Assembly (NCBI GenBank): GCA_003641415.1
Contig: QNAG01000013.1
Location: 1 to 20,801 of the forward strand
Origin: Candidatus Zixiibacteriota bacterium
Lineage (GTDB): Bacteria; Zixibacteria; MSB-5A5; GN15; FEB-12
Length of the DNA: 20,801 nucleotides
Direction: 5' to 3'
Shown: piece by piece, positions 15,515 to 20,801 of the stretch
Position numbering within the stretch: the stretch's first letter is position 1
How the letters are laid out: each line of letters begins with the position of its first letter
Translations under genes and position numbers: made by a program
Notes under the pieces: model-generated
Databases searched by the model: none
Seen by the model: only the letters and a program-made list of their open reading frames with translations
Told to the model about the DNA's origin: nothing

Positions 15515-16321
15515 ATGAAGGCGTTGCATTCGGTTGCTATTTTGTTGGTGGTGCTACTGGCCCTGAGCACTATTGGCTGCGGCACACAGGTTCCCTCAGG
15601 GCACAGAGGGGTGTTTTTCAGCAAATTCGGAGAGGGCACCGAGATGGGGAAAATATACGGCGAGGGGTTCAACTGGCACATGCCATGGAATAACATAATT
15701 GTTTATAAGATCCAAACCCAGGAACGCAAGGAGTCCATTCAGGTCCTTTCATCTGATGGTGCGACGATCAGGATGGATATGTCGATTCTGTATCGTCCAA
15801 CAGTAAATAAGATCGATTCCTTGCAAGTCACCATTGGTCCAGCTTACTACGATGTGAAAGTAGCCCCTACAGTGCGTGGCATAGCTCGTGCTGTGGCAGG
15901 AAAATACACCCCTGAGGAAATCTACTCGACCAAGCGCGACGAATTGAAGGCGGCAATCGTAGATGGCCTGACCGTGGAGATGGCTAAGCATTTTATCGAG
16001 ATTCAGGATATTCTGGTGCGTGATGTGCAGATACCGACCAGAATCAGTGAGGCGATTAACTTCAAACTGACTGCTGACCAGGAAGCGCAGAAAATGCAAT
16101 TTACAATTGCCAAAGAGAAGTTGGAAGCAGAGCGCAAACGGATTGAAGCTAAGGGAATTTCTGATTTCCAAAAGATTGTCTCGGCGGGCATTACTACGTC
16201 ACTGTTGAAGTGGAAAGGGATCGAGGCTACTCTTAAAATAGCCGAATCGCCGAATACAAAGGTAATTATTATTGGCAACGATGCCGGTTCCCTGCCGGTG
16301 ATACTGGGCGGGGATAAGTAG
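15515..16321 (+). CDS. Prohibitin-like SPFH/band 7 protein with lipobox-like N-terminus
   Basis: 268 aa from the start fixed by GGAGG. A hydrophobic N-terminal segment (residues 6-21) ends in STIGC-G with Cys22, resembling a lipobox although Thr is at -3; it could instead act as a simple membrane anchor. The SPFH/band 7 domain covers about 25-195, with VPSGHRGVFFSKFGEGTEMG, the family turn GEGFNWHMPWNNIIVYKIQT, and KVAPTVRGIARAVAGKYTPE. A Glu/Lys-rich coiled coil follows (about 190-225, KLTADQEAQKMQFTIAKEKL and the EAERKRIEAKG stretch), as in prohibitins. The tail ends in VIIIGNDAGSLPVILGGDK. Prohibitin-type proteins oligomerise into membrane-associated rings or scaffolds that regulate membrane proteases or lateral organisation. 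No protease or NfeD partner is adjacent. It is convergent with the long minus-strand gene. Confidence 0.88.
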   Translation: MKALHSVAILLVVLLALSTIGCGTQVPSGHRGVFFSKFGEGTEMGKIYGEGFNWHMPWNNIIVYKIQTQERKESIQVLSSDGATIRMDMSILYRPTVNKIDSLQVTIGPAYYDVKVAPTVRGIARAVAGKYTPEEIYSTKRDELKAAIVDGLTVEMAKHFIEIQDILVRDVQIPTRISEAINFKLTADQEAQKMQFTIAKEKLEAERKRIEAKGISDFQKIVSAGITTSLLKWKGIEATLKIAESPNTKVIIIGNDAGSLPVILGGDK

Positions 16322-16341
16322 GGGAGAGCGAACTGTTTTTT

Positions 16342-16401
16342 TGTAGGGCAGGAGCCCCGTGCTCCTGCCAGAAGGCGGGTTCAAAGACGGACCCGCCCTT
16401 G
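16342..16401. repeat. GC-rich double-hairpin, REP-like intergenic element
   Basis: Two adjacent hairpins fill the gap between convergent genes. Hairpin 1: GGCAGGAGC (16347-16355) pairs with GCTCCTGCC (16361-16369), 9 bp with a 5-nt loop. Hairpin 2: GGCGGGT (16374-16380) pairs with ACCCGCC (16391-16397), extendable to 9 bp with one G:T pair. The element begins TGTAGGG and is far richer in GC than its surroundings. A 7-T run (16336-16342) lies before it and only a broken T-run follows, so it is not a classical terminator on either strand, though it may end transcription from both sides. Only one copy is in the window, so the repeat nature is inferred from the REP-like form. Confidence 0.55.
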
Positions 16402-16411
16402 TTTGATGCCC

Positions 16412-19400
16412 CTATCGCAGCAACAGCATCTTCATCGTCTGAGTATCGTTATTTGTGATAAGACGGTAGAAATAGATGCCCGAAGAAACCGGTCGACCTC
16501 GATCGTTTCTGCCGTACCAGATAGTCTCATTAAGTCCGAACTGTCGCTTTCCATCGACCAGGGTTGTGACTTTTTGTCCCAAGATATTGAATATCTCCAG
16601 GGTTACAGGCGAAGACTTTACCAATTCATAGCTAATCGTTGTTGATGGATTAAACGGGTTGGGATAATTCTGGTACAGGTGCAATGAGCTAGGGAAAGAA
16701 GTCGCCTTATGTGCCTTGTCTGCAACCTGGTGGTTTAGAATATAGTCAATCAACTCGCGGGCTGAAGTTTCTTCCATTGCCCAGAGGTGGAATGAGAAAG
16801 CATAGGCGTTTGCATTTGGGTGTCGGTTTACCAGTCCGCATGGAAAGCCTTGAAGTTCCGATGTCGCCGGAAAGGCTGATTGATAGAGATATAATACTTC
16901 GGCTTTTTCATCGGGAATAAGAGCGGGTGTCATAGGAAGACAATTATCTACTTGAAAGAAATTGCTCAGGAAATCGGTTGTTCTGGTAGCCGTTGTGTCA
17001 AAAAGAAGTATTGGTAAAGAATCGGATAAAGGCTGTGCGGCTGTGAAGCCAGCCAGACTATCGATAGCTTCATAAGTTCCATATATTGTGAATGGGCGTA
17101 TTAGTGTAGAATCAAGATTGAAATATCGGGACTCAAAAGATTCGCTATCATACTTCAAGGTCGTTTTATTGGAAATCAGATTTAGTTGTTCGTTACCAGG
17201 TGGAGTGCCGAAATAAACAAGATCGCGTCCGGAATTTAAGATTCGTGTCAAGGGTTTATATGTTGACTCAGTAGGCTCTGTGAGCACAGCCGGTATCGTA
17301 AATTCCTCTACGATGATAATGCGGTAACGGGATAAATATAGCCAATCGGTGTGGTAACCAATTGGATAATTGTGGACATTTGAGTTACTGTCAGTCCAAT
17401 CATATAGGTCGTAAGAATATCCCTCCATAAGGCGGTGGTAGTAGGCGAATAACGAATCCTTGTCTACATAGTGCTGGCTGAAATGAGTTGTCCCCAAGAT
17501 AACAAGGAAGTCCTTAATAGCGGAGACTTCCGTAGCTGTTTCAACAGGCATTGAGAAAGGGGACTCGAAACCGGGATATGCAACAGCCGTAATCCAATAC
17601 TGTTCACCTGGCAGGGGGTGATTGTCAACGTAATATGTTTGAGAAGCCGGAACAGAATCGTATGCTTCCATTTGATAATAGTAGAATGGATTACCCTGGT
17701 TTTCACCATAATATACAGGAGAGTGAATCGAAAGAGATGTATCCAAAGTGAAGAAAGGACGATAACGGTGGTTGGCTTGTAATGAATCTGGGACTTTATA
17801 GATTTTGTAATAACGAACCGAATCATGCTCCGATTTGTGCCAGGAGAGTATGATTGAAGAAGCCCACTCATCCAGGAACACAAACTCACTTGTTGGTTGA
17901 ACCTCTGGCAGGTCCAGAGTATGATTGCCATATCCAACTACAATAGGCGGACACAATAATCCCTCGCCGGATTCAGTGACGTGTGAAACAGATGCAAAAT
18001 AGAGCTTCCCGGGGATAAGTCCTGTTACTGTTGCTCGGTTGCTGCTCGCCGGGACAGAAACGATAGTGTTACCCATAGTTTCTGGCGCTATTCCAGGGGG
18101 AACAACATTGGGATAAATGAACATTGAATCATCGACAGGCTTGAGATAGAGGTTGGTTCCAATAATATCTGGAAAAATCCTGGGATCCCAGTTGAATACG
18201 ACCGTATCAGATGATAGATAGACAACCCTGAATCCAGTAGGTGGATTTTTCGGATTGAGAATTGTATCAGACAGGTCGGTTGCTGTCTGTCGAAAAAGGT
18301 CAAAGTGCAGGTGGCGGGAAAACCTCTCGAAATCGCCATTAATTAGATTCCACTTATTGAGAGGGTCAATATGAACAAAGTCACCACCAAAAACAGCAAA
18401 GGCCACTCTTACTGAACTGTCAGGTTCAAGGTCAAATGGTCCAAGGGATAAGAGAGATGATGTGGAAGCTCCTCGTGCAATTTCATTCGCTATGGATTGA
18501 TCGGGGTGCATCCACGCGGAATCGTTTGCTGAAACTAAAGCAGTCTGGATTTGATCGTAATCCCATTCACGATGTCTTAGAATATAATATTTATTTACAT
18601 CGCCTGCCGGAGCTCCTATACCTCCAGTATTGAAGTCTCGGAATGGGTCTCTTGGTGTTGGACGCAACCTGGGGCCGAATTCTTCTGTCCACCAATTGAA
18701 GTTGGTGTCTGTGGGAGGAGGGGACATTTTCAGTACTTTAAGCCCGAGAGCGTCAACAGCGCTATAGCCTTCCTGAAAATGCGTCCCGATTGGATCACCG
18801 TCATTATCTATCATGTATATCATTCCCAGATCACGCCACGAACCACATAAATCATCAGGTCCACCGATAAGGGGTTGAGTTGTTTGTCTGGCTCCTATAT
18901 CTGAGCTGCCTGATATGCCAACATACCCATCGGTTATAGTCTCATTCCCAATGTTAGTTATAGTGTAGTCGAGAATGACAATATTATGAAATGGATTGTG
19001 ATCAAGAGTATAAGATTTTTGAATCACTTTAAGATACAACGGCATATTAGGGCGACCGAAGTAATCTGAAACAGGTAGTAGACATCCGGAAGACCAGTAG
19101 TTAGTGAAAGTGTCCACTACTTCAGAGCGGAAGGCGTTACCGATTCCAATATTGATGGGAAGGGATGAACTTAGATGAAGCGGGTTTACTGCAGGTAAAA
19201 ATTCTCGTCCATAGTGGGTAATTACACCATCAGTCAGATCAAAAACAGAGGCTGTAGAAACAAGGGTATCATCGCCGCGAATGCCGCCTATCCACAGGTT
19301 TAATCCAGACAGAAGTTCACTATTACTTCCAGCAGGAAAAATAAAAGACCAAGTGATTGCATCAGATTCGATCTCAGCTGTTAGCTTAGTTGTTTCGTGA

Positions 19401-19594
19401 AGAGCACTACGAACGGGCCATTGGCTAAGTACTGTAGGTGAATAAGAATCAAGTCCAAAGAGAATTGCAGAAAATGGACTATTTTGACTCGATAATGATT
19501 CCTGAAGATCGTACTTATTATTAGCTGCCGTCAATCCGGGAATTAACGTGCAAATCAGCACAAGAAAGACATATCTGTTAAAACCACAGATCAT
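16412..19594 (-). CDS. Large secreted protein with FN3-like domains and C-terminal sorting tail
   Basis: 1060 aa. A signal peptide (FLVLICTLIPGLTA, cleavage near residue 23) opens the protein. Residues about 25-450 are a beta-rich region of unknown fold with a calcium-site-like acidic stretch, MIDNDGDPIG. Two fibronectin type III-like domains follow (about 451-550, with NRATVTGLIPGKLYFASVSH; and about 556-690, with WASSIILSWHKSEHDSVRYY). Next comes an alpha/beta-looking segment (about 693-960, starting FLVILGTTHFSQHYVDKDS), which I cannot assign. The last 90 residues are a T9SS/FlgD-like sorting domain: LYQNYPNPFNPSTTISYEL, VTLEIFNILGQKVTTLVDG, and SSGIYFYRL. In FCB bacteria such tails direct export and surface attachment. 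The start is supported by GAGGAG a few nt upstream. No catalytic residues are evident. It is a monocistronic minus-strand gene. Confidence 0.88.
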   Translation of the reverse strand: MICGFNRYVFLVLICTLIPGLTAANNKYDLQESLSSQNSPFSAILFGLDSYSPTVLSQWPVRSALHETTKLTAEIESDAITWSFIFPAGSNSELLSGLNLWIGGIRGDDTLVSTASVFDLTDGVITHYGREFLPAVNPLHLSSSLPINIGIGNAFRSEVVDTFTNYWSSGCLLPVSDYFGRPNMPLYLKVIQKSYTLDHNPFHNIVILDYTITNIGNETITDGYVGISGSSDIGARQTTQPLIGGPDDLCGSWRDLGMIYMIDNDGDPIGTHFQEGYSAVDALGLKVLKMSPPPTDTNFNWWTEEFGPRLRPTPRDPFRDFNTGGIGAPAGDVNKYYILRHREWDYDQIQTALVSANDSAWMHPDQSIANEIARGASTSSLLSLGPFDLEPDSSVRVAFAVFGGDFVHIDPLNKWNLINGDFERFSRHLHFDLFRQTATDLSDTILNPKNPPTGFRVVYLSSDTVVFNWDPRIFPDIIGTNLYLKPVDDSMFIYPNVVPPGIAPETMGNTIVSVPASSNRATVTGLIPGKLYFASVSHVTESGEGLLCPPIVVGYGNHTLDLPEVQPTSEFVFLDEWASSIILSWHKSEHDSVRYYKIYKVPDSLQANHRYRPFFTLDTSLSIHSPVYYGENQGNPFYYYQMEAYDSVPASQTYYVDNHPLPGEQYWITAVAYPGFESPFSMPVETATEVSAIKDFLVILGTTHFSQHYVDKDSLFAYYHRLMEGYSYDLYDWTDSNSNVHNYPIGYHTDWLYLSRYRIIIVEEFTIPAVLTEPTESTYKPLTRILNSGRDLVYFGTPPGNEQLNLISNKTTLKYDSESFESRYFNLDSTLIRPFTIYGTYEAIDSLAGFTAAQPLSDSLPILLFDTTATRTTDFLSNFFQVDNCLPMTPALIPDEKAEVLYLYQSAFPATSELQGFPCGLVNRHPNANAYAFSFHLWAMEETSARELIDYILNHQVADKAHKATSFPSSLHLYQNYPNPFNPSTTISYELVKSSPVTLEIFNILGQKVTTLVDGKRQFGLNETIWYGRNDRGRPVSSGIYFYRLITNNDTQTMKMLLLR

Positions 19595-19617
19595 AGTTTC
19601 TCCTCTCTATATATGTT

Positions 19618-19646
19618 AAAATAACACTTTATTTCTTCATTGTCAA
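19618..19646 (-). promoter_or_regulatory. Promoter of the large secreted protein gene
   Basis: On the minus strand a perfect TTGACA (19646-19641) is followed after exactly 17 nt by TATTTT (19623-19618; 4 of 6). The resulting leader is about 15-20 nt and includes the GAGGAG ribosome site (19605-19600). Location and spacing are both good. Confidence 0.6.
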
Positions 19647-19807
19647 AACCAGACGGGTCAAACAGATAGTCCATTATAGGGAACCTCTTGGATTTATTTG
19701 AGCAAAGCAAATCACAATCTATCCATAGTTCTTCATATAAGTGACAATCCAGTGCAGTATTTGTTTAAATATAATCTTAAGTAATGTTACCATAAGCAGT
19801 TAAATAA
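19647..19807. other. AT-rich divergent intergenic region
   Basis: This is the central part of the roughly 500-nt gap between the divergent secreted-protein genes (19595-20096). It is AT-rich, with no convincing ORF, RNA gene or strong hairpin. A TATAAT occurs at 19770-19775 without a properly spaced -35 box. The rest of the gap holds the promoters listed separately and a leader of about 210 nt before 20097. Confidence 0.5.
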
Positions 19808-19824
19808 TTGGCCTGATTATTGCA
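19808..19824 (+). promoter_or_regulatory. Candidate sigma54 (-24/-12) promoter
   Basis: TTGGC (19808-19812), seven nt, then TTGCA (19820-19824). This keeps the invariant GG and GC at the exact sigma54 spacing (consensus TTGGCAC-N5-TTGCA); only the AC after TGGC deviates (CT). It lies 272 nt before the secreted repeat protein gene. Use of this site needs an RpoN and an enhancer-binding protein, neither of which is in the window. Confidence 0.4.
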
Positions 19825-19850
19825 TTAAGATGCTGGCAGATCAATAGCTC

Positions 19851-19880
19851 TTGACAAGATTGTAGAACGGTATATATTAT
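19851..19880 (+). promoter_or_regulatory. Sigma70-type promoter of the secreted repeat protein gene
   Basis: Perfect TTGACA (19851-19856) followed by TATTAT (19875-19880; 5 of 6, 18-nt spacer) or TATATT (19873-19878; 16-nt spacer). Transcription would begin near 19887, giving a leader of about 210 nt. A weaker pair, TTTACT (19995-20000) and TATAAG (20017-20022), lies further down in that leader. Confidence 0.5.
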
Positions 19881-20096
19881 TATGGATACTGGTTGTTACA
19901 ATTACATTACTTCTGAGTACTTCCACCTGCATCCTACTAACAGGACGCTGACTCAAGAAGCGCTAATTATTGCGGTGAAGGGACTACTGCGACCTTTACT
20001 TATTATAGAGACTATATATAAGACGGAGATGAAATTGTTTCCGTCGCTAAAATTAGATAAGCGATTCTTGTCGCTGTCATTCCTTGGAGGAAGTTA

Positions 20097-20801
20097 ATGA
20101 AACGCTTAGGGATTTTAGAGTTTGTCCTTGTATTGTTACTGGTAGGTGCAATGCCAATGGCATTTGCTGATGATGGCAGTACCCTTGGGGTTAGCGATGA
20201 TGCTCCTGGTGGTGACGACAACGACAAAACAACACTGTGCATCCCAGTTGATACCTTTTATGTCTGTCTTGGTGAAGCCATATTTGATACGCTTGTGTTC
20301 GAATTCGACAATATGAGCGATCCATCAATTAGTATGGCTATTTATGACGGACCGGGAGAACTCTCTTGGGAGGTTAGCGACAAGCTGTATGGGTATTACA
20401 CATATTTACCCGAAGGCGATAGTATTTTTATAGTCAAGTACATGGTTGTTGGTCCGGGAGCTGATTCGAGCATTGAGGAACATAAGTATGTAATCTTTGC
20501 AGATGAACCTCCTTTGTTTGAAGACCAGTACAATTCGGCGAAGTTCTGTTCTACAGGTGAAACTAGGTTTTTTAAGGTGAATGCCGATGATCCCGAATCA
20601 GTCCCATTGACCTTTGAACTAATCTCGGGTGAGGGAAACATCAACCAAACGACTGGTTGGGTCTACTATCTCCCTGATACTAGTGGTGTATACACTTTTG
20701 AGGTAGCGGTATCTGATGATTGCCATACCGTCACTGCAATGATGTACGACACCATTGTCATAAATAGTCCTCCGGAACTGATGACGGGAGATACAACCGT
20801 C
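20097..20801 (+). CDS. Secreted Ig-like/cadherin-like repeat protein (3' partial)
   Basis: The frame is open from the ATG at 20097 to the window edge (235 codons, no stop), so the C-terminus is missing. GGAGG with 5-6 nt spacing (TTGGAGGAAGTTA before the ATG) supports the start. A signal peptide is clear (residues 1-24, core FVLVLLLVGAMPMAFA), followed by an acidic linker (SDDAPGGDDNDK). Two related beta-sandwich repeats can be seen, at about 45-140 and 140-230. They share a pattern of a Cys-containing first strand, G-x-G-x turn and a Y-x-Y-LP-(D/E) motif (YGYYTYLPEGDSIF and GWVYYLPDTSGVYTFEV). The second resembles the cadherin/PKD-like 'SGxGxINxxTGxxxYxPDTSGxYTFxVxVxDxC' repeats common in secreted proteins of FCB lineages. 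It may be a surface adhesin or an exported scaffold; function is not assignable. Confidence 0.8.
   Translation, partial: MKRLGILEFVLVLLLVGAMPMAFADDGSTLGVSDDAPGGDDNDKTTLCIPVDTFYVCLGEAIFDTLVFEFDNMSDPSISMAIYDGPGELSWEVSDKLYGYYTYLPEGDSIFIVKYMVVGPGADSSIEEHKYVIFADEPPLFEDQYNSAKFCSTGETRFFKVNADDPESVPLTFELISGEGNINQTTGWVYYLPDTSGVYTFEVAVSDDCHTVTAMMYDTIVINSPPELMTGDTTV

Noticed and set aside
17464..17937. Long minus-strand ORF in another frame within the large secreted protein gene
   Set aside because: It is a shadow of the 1060-aa reading frame with a low-complexity, implausible composition and no ribosome site.
19882..20097. A 71-codon + strand ORF just before the secreted repeat protein, overlapping its ATG by one base
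   Set aside because: Its ATG lies about 2 nt after the predicted -10 box, upstream of the likely transcription start, and has no ribosome site. The composition looks like random AT-rich sequence. It is better read as the untranslated leader.

Overview
The window looks like a chromosomal segment from a Gram-negative bacterium of the FCB superphylum, probably a deep lineage such as Zixibacteria, KSB1 or Marinimicrobia. This placement is an inference. It rests on a 1060-aa secreted protein ending in a type IX-secretion/FlgD-like sorting tail with the YQNYPNPFNPSTTI signature, a tripartite RND efflux pump with its own outer-membrane channel, several probable lipoproteins, and a Bat (aerotolerance) operon. 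Base composition is moderate and slightly AT-rich. No phage genes, transposases or CRISPR arrays were seen. Most genes are on the + strand and packed into short operons with 1-8 nt overlaps.

Layout from left to right: (1) 1-2391 is the end of a bat operon, with a 5'-truncated BatD followed by BatE from a TTG start. (2) 2424-4500 is a promoter, a flippase-like multi-TM protein (UPF0104/LPG-synthase TM family) and a CorA Mg2+ channel overlapping by ATGA. (3) 4527-10794 is an efflux operon: TetR regulator, TolC-type channel, HlyD-type adaptor and RND pump. An 18-bp imperfect palindrome lies between the -35 box and the tetR start, which suggests autoregulation. (4) 11024-11971 is a cation diffusion facilitator. 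(5) 12005-12098, minus strand, is a selenocysteine tRNA (anticodon UCA) with a clear sigma70-type promoter, so the organism probably uses selenocysteine. (6) 12141-12304 is an AT-rich divergent regulatory region with overlapping inverted repeats between the tRNA-Sec and uvrB promoters. (7) 12365-15430 is uvrB followed without a gap by an unrecognised probable lipoprotein. (8) 15515-16321 is a prohibitin-like SPFH protein with a lipobox-like N-terminus. (9) 16342-16401 is a GC-rich double-hairpin, REP-like element between convergent genes. (10) 16412-19594, minus strand, is the large secreted protein. (11) 19595-20096 is a divergent intergenic region with candidate sigma54 and sigma70 promoters. 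(12) 20097 to the window end is a secreted Ig-like/cadherin-like repeat protein cut off by the window edge.

Functionally the region is mostly cell-envelope genes (Bat, flippase, CorA, RND efflux, CDF, SPFH, secreted proteins), plus one DNA-repair gene and the Sec tRNA. I found no clearly new multi-gene system. The points most worth a second look are the tRNA-Sec with its neighbouring repeat region, the double-hairpin element, the efflux operator, the sigma54-like promoter, and the uncharacterised lipoprotein next to uvrB.
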